From: Parabacteroides sp. TM07-1AC | GTDB lineage: Bacteria > Bacteroidota > Bacteroidia > Bacteroidales > Tannerellaceae | DNA: 64,000 bases | Assembly (NCBI RefSeq): GCF_003480915.1 | Contig: NZ_QUKD01000002.1 | Span: forward strand, 1-64,000 | Direction of reading: 5' to 3' | Shown here: piece by piece, positions 1-9,281 of the stretch | Layout: every line of letters begins with the position of its first letter | Numbering within the stretch: the first letter of the stretch is position 1 | The notes under the pieces: model-generated | Databases searched by the model: none | What the model saw: the letters and a program-made list of their open reading frames with translations, nothing else | Told to the model about the DNA's origin: nothing | Made by a program: the position numbers and the translations under genes

Positions 1-17
1 TCTCTCGAATGCGGATG

Positions 18-25
18 CAAAAGTA
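18..25 (-). promoter_or_regulatory. Candidate -7 box for a gene beyond the left edge
   Basis: On the minus strand this reads TACTTTTG followed by C, which fits the Bacteroidetes -7 consensus TAnnTTTG. It points left, so it would serve a gene outside the window. Bases 26-194 hold no gene that I can support. Confidence 0.4.
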
Positions 26-194
26 GTGCTTTACAACATACACTCCAAACTTTTCATGCTTTATTTTTCATAGAGAGTCGCCACATACAGAGTATAACAC
101 TGAAGTACTGGTTATTAAGTACGAAAAAAATATTCAGCAACCTTTAAGTATTTTCTTAACAACCTGTATTATCTATATTATAGTATATATATAA

Positions 195-236
195 AAAACA
201 AAAGCCCCGTATCCCTTTGGATATGGAGCTTTGTTT
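195..236 (-). terminator. Terminator of rpoD
   Basis: Read on the minus strand, AAAGCTCC...GGGGCTTT pairs imperfectly around a short loop and is followed by a T-rich run. It lies about 25 bases past the rpoD stop codon. Confidence 0.65.
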
Positions 237-258
237 ACCTCTTTGGTTTTACCCGAGG

Positions 259-1119
259 TCAACCTAAATACGATTTGAGGAGCTTGCTACGTGTTCCTTG
301 TCTTAATCTTCTGATTGCTTTTTCCTTGATCTGGCGGACACGCTCTCTAGTGAGGCCAAATTTGTCGCCAATCTCTTCCAATGTCATTTCCTGACAGCCA
401 ATACCGAAAAACATTTTGATTATTTCGCATTCTCTTTCGGTCAGTGTAGCAAGTGCTCGGTCAATTTCTTTTGCCAATGACTCGTTCATCAACGATCGGT
501 CAGCGATAGGAGCGTCGTCGTTTACAAGCACATCTAAAAGACTATTGTCTTCGCCCTCTACGAACGGTGCATCCACTGAGATATGTCTTCCGGATACCTT
601 TAGAGTATCTGAAATCTTATCTACAGGAATATCCAGTTCGTCTGCCAATTCTTCGGGAGAAGGTCTACGCTCATTTTCCTGTTCGAATTTAGAGAAGGCT
701 TTGCTGATTTTATTCAACGAACCTACCTGATTCAACGGAAGACGAACAATTCTAGACTGTTCTGCCAAAGCCTGCAAAATAGACTGACGAATCCACCATA
801 CTGCATAAGAAATAAACTTAAACCCTCTGGTTTCATCAAACTTCTCAGCCGCTTTAATCAATCCCAGGTTACCCTCGTTAATAAGGTCAGGTAAACTTAA
901 CCCCTGGTTTTGATATTGCTTAGCTACAGAAACGACGAAACGCAGGTTAGCTCTGGTTAATTTTTCCAATGCTCTCCGGTCGCCTCTTTTAATTGCCTGT
1001 GCCAATTCAACTTCCTCTTCCACTGTAATAAGATCTTCGCGGCCTATTTCCTGAAGATACTTATCAAGCGAAGCGCTTTCGCGATTGGTAATGGACTTTG
1101 TGATCTTTAACTGTCTCAT
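259..1119 (-). CDS. rpoD: RNA polymerase primary sigma factor, sigma-70 family
   Basis: This is the housekeeping sigma factor that directs RNA polymerase to most promoters. Region 1.2 covers about residues 16-50. Region 2 covers 52-122, with the -10 recognition helix [10 protein letters not shown] at 105-114. Region 3 is about 130-205, and region 4 ends in the helix-turn-helix [20 protein letters not shown] at 246-265. At 286 residues it lacks region 1.1 and the non-conserved region of the E. coli protein, as is usual for the Bacteroidetes primary sigma factor, which reads the TAnnTTTG promoters seen across this window. A TATCTTTG box lies 31 bases before the ATG and a terminator follows the stop. 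Confidence 0.95.
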   Translation of the reverse strand: MRQLKITKSITNRESASLDKYLQEIGREDLITVEEEVELAQAIKRGDRRALEKLTRANLRFVVSVAKQYQNQGLSLPDLINEGNLGLIKAAEKFDETRGFKFISYAVWWIRQSILQALAEQSRIVRLPLNQVGSLNKISKAFSKFEQENERRPSPEELADELDIPVDKISDTLKVSGRHISVDAPFVEGEDNSLLDVLVNDDAPIADRSLMNESLAKEIDRALATLTERECEIIKMFFGIGCQEMTLEEIGDKFGLTRERVRQIKEKAIRRLRQGTRSKLLKSYLG

Positions 1120-1150
1120 CCAATGTTTTTAATTGAGAAATATCAGGGTG

Positions 1151-1158
1151 CAAAGATA
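1151..1158 (-). promoter_or_regulatory. -7 box of rpoD
   Basis: Minus-strand TATCTTTG matches TAnnTTTG exactly and is followed by C. A TTTG lies 16 bases upstream, a little closer than the usual -33 spacing. Confidence 0.6.
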
Positions 1159-1177
1159 ATATTATTTTTATTGACAA

Positions 1178-1210
1178 AATTGGTCGAGTGCACCCTACAC
1201 CCGACCAATT
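1178..1210 (-). terminator. Hairpin after the htrA gene
   Basis: AATTGGTCG (1178-1186) pairs with CGACCAATT (1202-1210), a 9-bp perfect stem. On the minus strand it is followed by TTTTG and lies about 50 bases past the protease stop codon. It also overlaps the -33 side of the rpoD promoter. Confidence 0.5.
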
Positions 1211-1262
1211 ATAAACCTTTAACAATCTTCCCGCCAAATAAGACGAATATAACTTTATTTTA

Positions 1263-2840
1263 TTATTCGGCTAGATCAATAGCATATACTTTTGTACGTC
1301 CGTTCGGATAAAAACCTTTTACTACGATGTAACGATCGTCTGCATTTCCTTTCAAGACCTTATCTACCAACTTCTCCAGTTGTTCGGGTGTAGAGATCTT
1401 CTGGTCATTGACAATCATGATAACGAAGCCTTTCTGGATTCCGGCATCTTTTAATTTACCTTTCAATAATCCTGCTACTTCAACACCATAACTTACACCA
1501 AGTTCACGTTTTTGTTTATCCGTCAACGCTTTAAAAGCGGCTCCAAGAACATCTGCACTGTTATCACCTGCGCTCTTCACAACAGATGTACTACCCTGTG
1601 CATTACGAAGTTCTACATTAAATGTCTTACTGCTACCATTACGGTCTACAGTGACCTGAACTTTATCACCCGGGCGATATTTACTGATTTGTTCCTGCAA
1701 TGCATTCGCATTTTTAACTTTCGCTCCATTGACAGCAATAATCACGTCACCCTTCTCGATTCCGGCTTCTTTCGCAGAACTTCTTTCAGCAAAATCTGAT
1801 ACACAAGCTCCCTCAGAAACTTTAATCTTCGATTTCAGTTCAGTCAACTCTTCTTTCAATTTACTATCCAAATTCGGATAACTCAACTGATCGGCAATAT
1901 CGCCCACACTCATCATCAACACTCCAAGAACAGCACGCTGAACAGTACCATATTGTTTTAAATCGCTTGCCACCTTACCCGCAATACTGATAGGCACTGC
2001 AAATGAATATCCGGCAAAGTTTCCTGTTTCAGAATAGATAGCTGTATTGATACCAACCAGTTCACCTTTCGTATTCACCAAAGCACCACCACTGTTACCC
2101 GGGTTTACGGCTGCGTCTGTCTGAATGAATGATTCGATTTTACTTCTATCGCCTCCCATGGATATACCGCGTCCTTTTGCACTAACGATACCAGCAGTTA
2201 CAGTCGATGTCAGGTTGAAAGGGTTACCTACAGCCAGCACCCACTCTCCTACTTTCAGTTTTTCAGAATCTCCAAACGGAATAGTCGGCAGATCTTTGGC
2301 ATCTACTTTAATTAATGCAATATCTGTAGTAGGATCTGTTCCGATCAGTTTTGCTGAGAATTTACGGTTATCATTCAATGTTACTTCCAACTCATCGGCA
2401 CCATCAATCACATGGTTATTTGTGATTATATATCCATCTGTAGAAATAATGACCCCCGAACCAGCTCCTACGCGAGGCTGCGGCTGTGGACGCTGGAAAC
2501 CTCCCCGTCCTCCAAATCCGAAGAAATACTCAAAAGGATCCATATACTGCTGTTGGCCTCCGCCACCCGCAGACTGTTTAGCATTCGTCGTTGCCTTGAT
2601 ATGTACAACTCCGTGTACCGTACTTTCCGCAGCTGTAGTAAAATCTGTATTTTCTGCAGCTACAGCATTCAGACCAGTCAACCGGTAAGGCTGATTAAAA
2701 GTATTCGCCGTTGTTGAGTTAGAGGCATTATATACGGATTGATTTTTATTCATAAGATAAGCACTCGTCCCAACTGCCGCTCCTGTACTAATAACAGCTA
2801 CAAGAACAAATCCAAGCACATTTTTCCACATTTTTCTCAT
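1263..2840 (-). CDS. Periplasmic serine protease, DegP/DegQ (HtrA) family
   Basis: This is an envelope quality-control protease and chaperone. An N-terminal hydrophobic segment (about residues 8-30) exports or anchors it. The trypsin-like domain carries the full catalytic triad: His143 in NNHVIDGADE, Asp173 in TDIALIKV and Ser250 in GNSGGALVN. Two PDZ domains follow; the first contains AGIEKGDVIIAVNG and the second ends near residue 520. The 525-residue length and two PDZ domains are typical of DegP/DegQ. A glycine/glutamine/proline-rich loop at 91-125, before the catalytic domain, is the LA-loop region. The gene stands alone, downstream of rnpB in the opposite orientation. Confidence 0.93.
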   Translation of the reverse strand: MRKMWKNVLGFVLVAVISTGAAVGTSAYLMNKNQSVYNASNSTTANTFNQPYRLTGLNAVAAENTDFTTAAESTVHGVVHIKATTNAKQSAGGGGQQQYMDPFEYFFGFGGRGGFQRPQPQPRVGAGSGVIISTDGYIITNNHVIDGADELEVTLNDNRKFSAKLIGTDPTTDIALIKVDAKDLPTIPFGDSEKLKVGEWVLAVGNPFNLTSTVTAGIVSAKGRGISMGGDRSKIESFIQTDAAVNPGNSGGALVNTKGELVGINTAIYSETGNFAGYSFAVPISIAGKVASDLKQYGTVQRAVLGVLMMSVGDIADQLSYPNLDSKLKEELTELKSKIKVSEGACVSDFAERSSAKEAGIEKGDVIIAVNGAKVKNANALQEQISKYRPGDKVQVTVDRNGSSKTFNVELRNAQGSTSVVKSAGDNSADVLGAAFKALTDKQKRELGVSYGVEVAGLLKGKLKDAGIQKGFVIMIVNDQKISTPEQLEKLVDKVLKGNADDRYIVVKGFYPNGRTKVYAIDLAE

Positions 2841-3079
2841 ACTCTTTTTATTTTATCAAACATTTAAATTTAACACTTTTCTTTCGACAAAGAAAACTCA
2901 AAAAACGTGCGATTATTCCATTTGACCTTCATTTTTTATCACTTTTAACGGCGAATTATACAGGGTTAACTGCACTTAACAGTACTGTGTATTGCAAAGT
3001 ACCTTTTTAACAATCATTCCCCGGTCAAATGGTCATGCTTTCAGTAATATAACAGAAAGAATGGCAGAAAGTTCAATCA

Positions 3080-3143
3080 AGTTGGCAGTTGACAAGTGAC
3101 AATTGAGACAAAATTCTCAACCGTCTACCATCAACTGTCAACT
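3080..3143. repeat. Imperfect inverted repeat, GTTGACAGTTGA family
   Basis: A 29-base arm at 3080-3108 (starting AGTTGGCAGTTGAC) pairs imperfectly with 3115-3143 (ending CAACTGTCAACT). It ends nine bases before the rnpB -7 box, so it covers the place where a -33 element would lie. Related short palindromes occur at 45164-45181 and a partial one near 57368. Apart from it, 2841-3150 holds nothing I can name. Confidence 0.6.
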
Positions 3144-3151
3144 AAAATACC

Positions 3152-3159
3152 TATCTTTG
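3152..3159 (+). promoter_or_regulatory. -7 box of rnpB
   Basis: TATCTTTG fits TAnnTTTG and lies a few bases before the start of the RNase P RNA. Confidence 0.7.
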
Positions 3160-3164
3160 TCGCA

Positions 3165-3524
3165 TTGCAGCCTGCCGGTCTGTCGCTCATCTTCGGGTGA
3201 GAGGAACGTCCGGGCAACGCAGAGCACCATACTTCTTAACGGGAAGCTGTCCGTGAGGGTAGAGTAACGTAACAGAGAATAACCGCCGGACATGTCCGGT
3301 AAGGGTGAAAAGGTGAGGTAAGAGCTCACCGGATGCCGTAGTAATACGGGATGCCGTACGTCTTATGGGTTGTAAGGTCATGTATACCGGCGCATGTAGG
3401 ATTGCTCGTCCGATGCCGGGGGGTAGACCGCTAAAGCTTATCGGTGACGGTAAGACAAGATAAATGGCAGACGCTTTCGTGCAAACGGGAGTACAGAACC
3501 CGGCTTATAGGCAGGCTGCATTTT
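3165..3524 (+). ncRNA. rnpB: RNase P RNA, bacterial class A
   Basis: This is the catalytic RNA of ribonuclease P, which removes the 5' leader of tRNA precursors. The closing helix P1 is visible as GCAGCCTGCC (3167-3176) paired with GGCAGGCTGC (3510-3519). The conserved 5' block GAGGAACGTCCGGGC is at about 3200, and the conserved 3' block ACAGAACCCGGCTTATAGG ends just before P1 closes. These blocks form helix P4. A TATCTTTG box precedes the gene and a T-run at 3521-3526 ends it. Open reading frames across this interval on both strands are artefacts. Confidence 0.96.
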
Positions 3525-3566
3525 TTATTCATCAGGCAAACACCTTTTGCCCCTACAAATCACAGC

Positions 3567-4943
3567 ATGAAGAAGAAGACGGATAAAAAGACTGCTGATA
3601 AAAAGCCTTTGATTGAACGGATCAACACCTTGCTGACAAGAACCATTCGTTTTGTAACTTACGACATCTGGAGAATCACAGAGAATGAAGTAAGCGGTCT
3701 GAAAGAGCTTTATATCAACACGATCAAAACAATCATACTTGCTGTACGCGGATTCAACAGCGAGAATCTGCAAACCAAAGCTTCAGCCCTTACCTACAGT
3801 ACTTTTCTGGCAATTGTTCCTCTTTTGGCAGTATTGGTCGGGATAGCCAAAGGATTCGGATTCCAGGCCACTGTGAGGAAAGAACTACTCTATTACTTTC
3901 CCGGACATGAAAACGAACTGAACAAAGCCTTTCAATATGTGGAAAATTATTTGGCACAGGCACAGGGCGGCGTTATCATCGGAATCGGTCTTGTTCTGCT
4001 ATTCTATACGGTCATCAACCTGATTTCTTCCATTGAAGATACTTTTAACGATATCTGGCAAATAAAGAAATCACGACCCTGGTATCGGAAAATATCCGAC
4101 TATCTGGCTTTGTTCCTCATATTACCGATATTGATGACGGCCTCCAGCGGGCTTTCCATCTTTGCTTCTACGCTTCAAAATTCATTCTTGAGCAACTATC
4201 TGTTTTTCACTCCGATCGTGGAACTTGCTCTGAATGTAGTACCTTATATTATTACGATCATGGCTTTTACCGGTTTATACCTGTCTCTTCCCAATACAAA
4301 AGTCAGGTTCATCAACGGTTTGGTTGCAGGAGTGATTGCCGGTTGTGCTTTCCAGTTCTTTCAGTTCATATATATCAGCGGACAGATTTGGGTAAGTAAA
4401 TACAATGCCATTTACGGTAGCTTTGCCGCTTTGCCTTTATTGCTGCTTTGGTTACAACTATCCTGGTTGATATGCCTTTTCGGAGCGGAACTGTCTTATG
4501 CCTCACAGAATGTGAAGAAGTTTAGTTTTGAGCGCGACAGTAAAAATATCAGCCGCAGATACAAAGATTTCCTGACCTTGCTTATCTCTTCCTTGATCAT
4601 CAAACGGTTCGTCAATGGAGAGAAACCCTATACGGCCGATGAGCTGTCGGACGCTTATCGCATTCCCATCCGTCTCACGACAGACATACTTTATCTACTT
4701 ACCGAACTCGGAATCATCATCGAAGTAAATTACGGCGACGATGAGCGTGTAGCCTACTATCAACCGGCCATCGACATCAATAAGATAACAGTCGGTTACC
4801 TGTTTGCAAAGATGGATGAATATGGTTCCGAAAATTTCAAGATAGATACTTCCAAACTTTTTACCAAAGAATGGCATGCATTACTGAAAACCCGGGAAGA
4901 TATGATCAAAGCAAACGATAATATCCTGCTCAAAGATCTATGA
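3567..4943 (+). CDS. YihY/virulence factor BrkB family membrane protein
   Basis: This is an inner-membrane protein of the YihY/BrkB family (once mis-called RNase BN), whose function is unsettled. I chose the ATG at 3567, giving 458 residues that start MKKKTDKK. An in-frame ATG at 3444 would put 41 residues inside the RNase P RNA. About six membrane segments lie between residues 60 and 310, including the typical LTYSTFLAIVPLLAVLVG and WLQLSWLICLFGAELSYA stretches. A C-terminal cytoplasmic domain of about 150 residues resembles a winged helix (ADELSDAYRIPIRLTTDILY). Its stop overlaps the start of the MATE gene by four bases, so the two are probably co-translated. Confidence 0.88.
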   Translation: MKKKTDKKTADKKPLIERINTLLTRTIRFVTYDIWRITENEVSGLKELYINTIKTIILAVRGFNSENLQTKASALTYSTFLAIVPLLAVLVGIAKGFGFQATVRKELLYYFPGHENELNKAFQYVENYLAQAQGGVIIGIGLVLLFYTVINLISSIEDTFNDIWQIKKSRPWYRKISDYLALFLILPILMTASSGLSIFASTLQNSFLSNYLFFTPIVELALNVVPYIITIMAFTGLYLSLPNTKVRFINGLVAGVIAGCAFQFFQFIYISGQIWVSKYNAIYGSFAALPLLLLWLQLSWLICLFGAELSYASQNVKKFSFERDSKNISRRYKDFLTLLISSLIIKRFVNGEKPYTADELSDAYRIPIRLTTDILYLLTELGIIIEVNYGDDERVAYYQPAIDINKITVGYLFAKMDEYGSENFKIDTSKLFTKEWHALLKTREDMIKANDNILLKDL

Positions 4944-6277
4944 ACACCTCAGACCTGACACACGGTTCCGTATGGAAAGTGATCATTCGTTTCGCTTTGC
5001 CGCTGCTTATCGGGAACTTACTGCAACAGCTCTATAATATTACGGACAGTATTATCGTCGGGCAGTTCTTGGGAAAAGAAGCACTAGCTGCCGTTTCCGC
5101 CTCTTTTTTCATTTACTATTTTATTATATCATTGGTTATCGGTGTCGGAAGCGGTACATCCGTTGTCGTTTCGCAGTTCTTCGGAGCCAAACAATATGAT
5201 AAAGTGCAGCGGGCATTCTCTTCCTTTTTTATATTTATGCTGGTGGCAGGCATCGCCCTTTCCATCGCCGGAATCATATTTGCAGAACCGATCTTCCGTC
5301 TGACCAATACACCGGAAGAAGTCATACCGGGTGCCGTTGCTTATTTCAGGATTTATATAGGAGGAACTTTCCTGTTTGTGACATTCAACAGTATTATCTC
5401 CATATTAAGGGGTGTAGGTGAATCGATCCGTCCGATGATCTTCATTTTCATCACGACAGTACTGAATATCGTCCTGGATTTACTTTTTATCGCAGGCTTC
5501 GACTGGGGAATCGAAGGAGCAGCACGTGCAACTGTCATCGCGCAGGGCATTGGCATGTGTGTCGCTCTGGGATATGTAAACAACACGCATCCCCTGCTCT
5601 CCATCAAAAAACAGGATTTACTGTTTGATATGAAACTCTTCAAGGAAGGTTTGAAAATAGGATTGCCGACCAGCGTCCAGCAGTGTGCAATCGCATTAGG
5701 GCTGATCGCACTCCTCGGAATAGTAAACAGTTTCGGTACTGATACGCTGACGGCCTATGGTGCTGCAGGCAAAATAGATACCATCATAACACAAGCCGTT
5801 CTCACCCTGTCCGGAGCACTGGCTGCCTTTTGCGGACAAAATATCGGAGCCGGTCGTTTCGACCGTGTTCGCCAGGGACTTCGTTTCACCATGCTGGTCA
5901 ATGTTATATTCAGCGTGATCACTTTTGCCGCCGTTTACTTTTTCGGAGAGGAGATGATGTGCGCATTCACCAACGATCCGGCTGTTATCGCTATCGGAAA
6001 AGAATATTTACTGATCATCGGAGGATTCTTTATTGTACACGGTGCTTTGAACATATACAACGGAGCACTCCGTGGTGCAGGCGATACCATTTTCACGATG
6101 GTTACCAGCTTGCTCTGTCTGTGGCTGATCCGCATTCCGCTGGCTTACCAACTAAGTGCCTGGTACGGGCGGCAAGGGATCTGGTGGGCAATCGGGATCA
6201 GTATTGCCATCGGGTTGCTTATTACCTATATATATTACAAGATGGATATCTGGAAAAAAAGATGTGTCGTGAAATGA
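4940..6277 (+). CDS. MATE family efflux transporter
   Basis: This is a cation- or drug-extruding antiporter of the MATE family. The 445-residue, twelve-helix architecture and the N-terminal PLLIGNLLQQLYNITDSIIV with VGQFLG are typical. The second half repeats the fold from about residue 230 (GLPTSVQQCAIALG). The ATG overlaps the stop of the YihY gene. The closest described subgroup is probably the DinF/NorM-like proteins common in gut anaerobes. The substrate cannot be read from the sequence. Confidence 0.9.
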   Translation: MNTSDLTHGSVWKVIIRFALPLLIGNLLQQLYNITDSIIVGQFLGKEALAAVSASFFIYYFIISLVIGVGSGTSVVVSQFFGAKQYDKVQRAFSSFFIFMLVAGIALSIAGIIFAEPIFRLTNTPEEVIPGAVAYFRIYIGGTFLFVTFNSIISILRGVGESIRPMIFIFITTVLNIVLDLLFIAGFDWGIEGAARATVIAQGIGMCVALGYVNNTHPLLSIKKQDLLFDMKLFKEGLKIGLPTSVQQCAIALGLIALLGIVNSFGTDTLTAYGAAGKIDTIITQAVLTLSGALAAFCGQNIGAGRFDRVRQGLRFTMLVNVIFSVITFAAVYFFGEEMMCAFTNDPAVIAIGKEYLLIIGGFFIVHGALNIYNGALRGAGDTIFTMVTSLLCLWLIRIPLAYQLSAWYGRQGIWWAIGISIAIGLLITYIYYKMDIWKKRCVVK

Positions 6278-6291
6278 ATCGACAAAACGAA

Positions 6292-6311
6292 ACCGGGTCG
6301 AATGCCCGGTC
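6292..6311. terminator. Short hairpin between convergent genes
   Basis: ACCGGG pairs with CCCGGT around a short loop between the MATE and riboflavin synthase stops. There is no clear T-run, so termination is only a suggestion. Confidence 0.35.
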
Positions 6312-6346
6312 GCTCTGCCGTTGTCTGGCTTATGAGAGGAAATCTT

Positions 6347-6949
6347 TCATTTGAACTGCATCATTTTGCTGATGTACTTGCCTACAATATCAAATTCCAA
6401 ATTGACTACCGTACCTTTTTCGATCTGGCAGAAGTTCGTATTATCATGTGTATAAGGAATAATAGCCACTTCAAAACTATTTTGCTGTGAGTTGCAGACA
6501 GTCAGGCTGACACCGTTCACGCAAACAGAACCTTTTTCCACCGTCATATACCCTTGTTGCGCCATTGCTTTGTCAAATGTATATTCAAATGTATAATACC
6601 AGCTACCGTCAGCCTCGCGTACATCTTTACATACAGCAGTCTGATCTACATGTCCCTGTACGATATGACCGTCCAGTCGACCATTCATCAGCATGCTTCG
6701 TTCCAGATTGACCAGATCACCCACCTTCAGCAATCCCAGATTGGATCGGTCCAGAGTTTCCTGAATGGCTGTCACCGTATATGTATCGTCAGTCAGACTT
6801 ACAACTGTAAGGCATACGCCGTTATGTGCCACACTCTGATCAATTTTCAGCTCATTTACAAATGAACATTTCATTGTGATATGCAGGTTTCCCTGATCTG
6901 TGTTCAACGCAACCACCTGAGCTGCTTCTTCTACAATTCCTGAGAACAT
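6347..6949 (-). CDS. ribE: Riboflavin synthase, alpha subunit type
   Basis: This enzyme converts two molecules of 6,7-dimethyl-8-ribityllumazine to riboflavin and a pyrimidinedione. Two lumazine-binding repeats are clear. The first begins MFSGIVEE and contains GVCLTV. The second begins near residue 97 (VQGHVDQTAVC) and contains GVSLTV. The 200-residue length is normal. It stands apart from other riboflavin genes here, and I see no FMN riboswitch in its short leader. Confidence 0.95.
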   Translation of the reverse strand: MFSGIVEEAAQVVALNTDQGNLHITMKCSFVNELKIDQSVAHNGVCLTVVSLTDDTYTVTAIQETLDRSNLGLLKVGDLVNLERSMLMNGRLDGHIVQGHVDQTAVCKDVREADGSWYYTFEYTFDKAMAQQGYMTVEKGSVCVNGVSLTVCNSQQNSFEVAIIPYTHDNTNFCQIEKGTVVNLEFDIVGKYISKMMQFK

Positions 6950-6984
6950 AGTCTATTTATTATTTAAATTAATATTTTCAACAC

Positions 6985-6992
6985 CAAAGATA
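6985..6992 (-). promoter_or_regulatory. -7 box of ribE
   Basis: Minus-strand TATCTTTG lies 35 bases before the ribE ATG. Confidence 0.65.
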
Positions 6993-7024
6993 GATAGAAA
7001 TGGTGTACTTTCCCTTAAAATGGG

Positions 7025-7032
7025 TAAATTTG
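7025..7032 (+). promoter_or_regulatory. -7 box of the gene at 7071
   Basis: TAAATTTG lies 38 bases before the ATG. Confidence 0.55.
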
Positions 7033-7070
7033 TGCAGACAACCTTTTAAACTCATTTAATTACAGTCATT

Positions 7071-8432
7071 ATGTCAATGCACGAAATAGAAAGTCTGGTA
7101 GAATATTCAGTGAAAACAGTCGCTACTGCATCACCCGTTCCGCCTTTAGCCAAGAGCATATGCTTCAGTCTTTACCAAATTCAAGATCTATTCGATTGCG
7201 GATACACCCTGCTACGGGTACGTGATGAATTAGTACAACTTGGATACCTCTACCTTCTACCACCGGAACTACTACCGGACCCAGAACGTAGCCAAGCAAT
7301 GAAATTCAAGAAACGAAGTGGCTTTTTCGCCAAAGGAACATACTTTGACCACAAGACAAACCGCTGCTGCATCACTGCCGGTTCGAAACTATGGAAAAAA
7401 CTACTGTCGCTCGGTATCCTACCGGCAGAGGACCCACAGGAAGTCCGAGAGCTCTCACCTTTTGAACTGATAGAAACCATTGTACCATTGGCTTCGGAAC
7501 GATTTGCCCAAGGTGACCAGACTGCCGTTGATACACTGGGACTCTGGTATGGACTTTTTCCCATCATTTGTATTATGACAGGATACGACGAACAGCCGGA
7601 AGCTGAAAAGCTTGAGAATATGCTCAGCCTCGTTGCCTTCCCCGAAGCCTTTAAGGCCGCAGAAGAATATGTCAGAGATATGGATTTCGAAGATTTTATC
7701 GACGAGGAAGAGATGCCTTTCCTGGAGGAATGGAGTGCACCGTATAAATTATGGAAAGGGCTGAATGATGAAGACGAGTACGAAGATGAAGATGACGAAA
7801 CGCTATGTCCGGAGTTTTACAGGAACCTGGTGTACGAGTGCATGAGCAAGAATGAGTTTGCAGAAGCCGATCGGTATGCTTCCTACATGGGAGATGAAAA
7901 GGATCCCTCATGTCTGCTCCATCGCTGTATGATAAGTCTCGCCTGCCACCATTGGATAAAAAGACAGACACCGCGTCCTCTGCCACCGGAAAGCCTTCTC
8001 ACTATTGCCGAGACAAAAGCGGGACTTGAATATCTGATCGAACTACCGGTACCGGAACAAGAACGAACTTTATGCCGTATGTTTGTGTTGCAGACACTGA
8101 TATTATCGGGTGATTATCCGGCTGCCGTCGAAATGCATCAACAGATGTACATCGAAGCGATTGCCGCCTTAAAAAAACGTCGCAATGGATATGCAAAACA
8201 AATGCAAGAGATTGCGTTATCCATCAGTTATTTCCAATTGCTCCAAGATAGCCTCCCAGACGACTATCTCCCGAAAAAAGAACTGATAAAAAGCGGCTTG
8301 CCGGGATTAATGAAACTGTCCGCCGCCAGGGAATTAAGTTGTAAATTACTCGACAAAAGACCGCAAGAAGCAGAGACATTACATGATTACCTGGAACAGT
8401 GTGATCTCCTGATGCCGTATATCGAAGAATAA
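7071..8432 (+). CDS. Uncharacterised helical cytoplasmic protein
   Basis: I do not recognise this 453-residue protein. It has no signal peptide or membrane segment. The N-terminal 130 residues look like a winged-helix or SAP-like fold (LRVRDELVQLGYLYLLPPEL, ITAGSKLWKKLLSLGILP). A very acidic linker (EDEYEDEDDE) follows near residues 233-244. The second half is helical and TPR-like (NEFAEADRYASYMGDE, LSGDYPAAVEMHQQMYIEA). It stands alone with its own promoter and a normal codon pattern, so it is probably a real resident gene. A role in protein-protein contacts is only inference. Confidence 0.7.
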   Translation: MSMHEIESLVEYSVKTVATASPVPPLAKSICFSLYQIQDLFDCGYTLLRVRDELVQLGYLYLLPPELLPDPERSQAMKFKKRSGFFAKGTYFDHKTNRCCITAGSKLWKKLLSLGILPAEDPQEVRELSPFELIETIVPLASERFAQGDQTAVDTLGLWYGLFPIICIMTGYDEQPEAEKLENMLSLVAFPEAFKAAEEYVRDMDFEDFIDEEEMPFLEEWSAPYKLWKGLNDEDEYEDEDDETLCPEFYRNLVYECMSKNEFAEADRYASYMGDEKDPSCLLHRCMISLACHHWIKRQTPRPLPPESLLTIAETKAGLEYLIELPVPEQERTLCRMFVLQTLILSGDYPAAVEMHQQMYIEAIAALKKRRNGYAKQMQEIALSISYFQLLQDSLPDDYLPKKELIKSGLPGLMKLSAARELSCKLLDKRPQEAETLHDYLEQCDLLMPYIEE

Positions 8433-8466
8433 CATCCGCTGCATGCCTCAGTATAATATAAAATAT

Positions 8467-8474
8467 TATATTTG
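8467..8474 (+). promoter_or_regulatory. -7 box of the first TM2 gene
   Basis: TATATTTG lies 26 bases before the ATG at 8501. Confidence 0.6.
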
Positions 8475-8500
8475 TCACTAGTAAATCAATCTACAAAATT

Positions 8501-8842
8501 ATGGACGCACAAAAAGTCGATATGTTCCTCATGACGAACAGTAGCAAATTGCCTGCCAGTCAGATGCCTTTTATCAGAGATCGTTTGTTAGCCTTAGATG
8601 AATCCAAGCTGATTTATTTACAAACCTGCGATTTTAAAGATCCGACAACGATACTTATCATTTCCGTCTTCCTGGGATCACTGGGTATAGACCGTTTCCT
8701 GATAGGTGACATAGGTTTGGGAGTCGGTAAATTAGTGACCCTGGGGGGCTGCGGAATCTGGTCGATCATCGACTGGTTCCTCATCATGGATGCTACTAAA
8801 AAGAAAAATCTGGAACAGCTACAAAACGTATTAATGCTTTAA
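8501..8842 (+). CDS. TM2 domain membrane protein (first copy)
   Basis: This small membrane protein has a TM2 domain: two helices joined by a short DRF-containing turn. The N-terminal 45 residues are soluble (KVDMFLMTNSSKLP), then come the helix pair ISVFLGSLGIDRFLIGD and GIWSIIDWFLIMDATKK. TM2 domains are widespread and poorly understood. The protein is a paralogue of the product at 9282, with the same length and matching N-terminal KVDxFL...NxxKxP. The DUF2752 gene follows 11 bases later. Confidence 0.88.
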   Translation: MDAQKVDMFLMTNSSKLPASQMPFIRDRLLALDESKLIYLQTCDFKDPTTILIISVFLGSLGIDRFLIGDIGLGVGKLVTLGGCGIWSIIDWFLIMDATKKKNLEQLQNVLML

Positions 8843-8853
8843 TCCTGTTTCTT

Positions 8854-9225
8854 GTGGGAATAAGAAATAAATATGCATATCCTGCCATAGTTATTATGGT
8901 GGGATATGCTTTATTATCAATCCCATGTATCTTCCATACCATTACCGGATATCCCTGTCCGGCATGTGGCACGCGACGTGCCTTACTCAGTCTGTTGAAA
9001 GGAGACATTTATACTTCTGTCCTGATCAATCCTTACGGATTACTATTGGCATTACTGGTTATTTTCTACACTACCGGACTTACCTGCGATTTTATACGAA
9101 AAAGCCGCCAGTTCCGTGACTGGCTAAAAAGATCAGAACAGCTTCTTGCTAACAAATACATTCTCATGCTGATAATCTTACTTATGCTCCTGAATTGGAT
9201 ATGGAATATCCATAAAGGTCTGTAG
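8854..9225 (+). CDS. DUF2752 domain membrane protein
   Basis: This 123-residue protein has the DUF2752 signature YPCPACGTRRALLSLLKGD at about residues 30-48, with a paired CxxC. Hydrophobic helices lie on both sides and a further helix near the C-terminus. The start is a GTG at 8854; no in-frame ATG lies between it and the preceding stop. DUF2752 and TM2 genes often lie side by side in Bacteroidetes, and here one lies between two TM2 genes. The function is unknown. The CPxC may bind metal or be redox-active. Confidence 0.82.
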   Translation: MGIRNKYAYPAIVIMVGYALLSIPCIFHTITGYPCPACGTRRALLSLLKGDIYTSVLINPYGLLLALLVIFYTTGLTCDFIRKSRQFRDWLKRSEQLLANKYILMLIILLMLLNWIWNIHKGL

Positions 9226-9242
9226 AAGACAGGAGAAATAAC

Positions 9243-9250
9243 TATCTTTG
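9243..9250 (+). promoter_or_regulatory. -7 box of the second TM2 gene
   Basis: TATCTTTG followed by C, 31 bases before the ATG at 9282. Confidence 0.65.
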
Positions 9251-9281
9251 CAAAACATTTATAATCTACTAACACGATCAT

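Noticed and set aside
3138..3566. Reading frames across the RNase P RNA, including a 41-residue extension of the YihY protein
   Set aside because: They lie inside a clear structured RNA. The YihY start at 3567 gives a normal N-terminus.
5830..6354. A 174-residue frame overlapping the MATE gene
   Set aside because: It is the same DNA in another frame, and the MATE reading is certain.
6950..7070. An FMN riboswitch before riboflavin synthase
   Set aside because: The leader is only about 30 bases and none of the conserved blocks are present.
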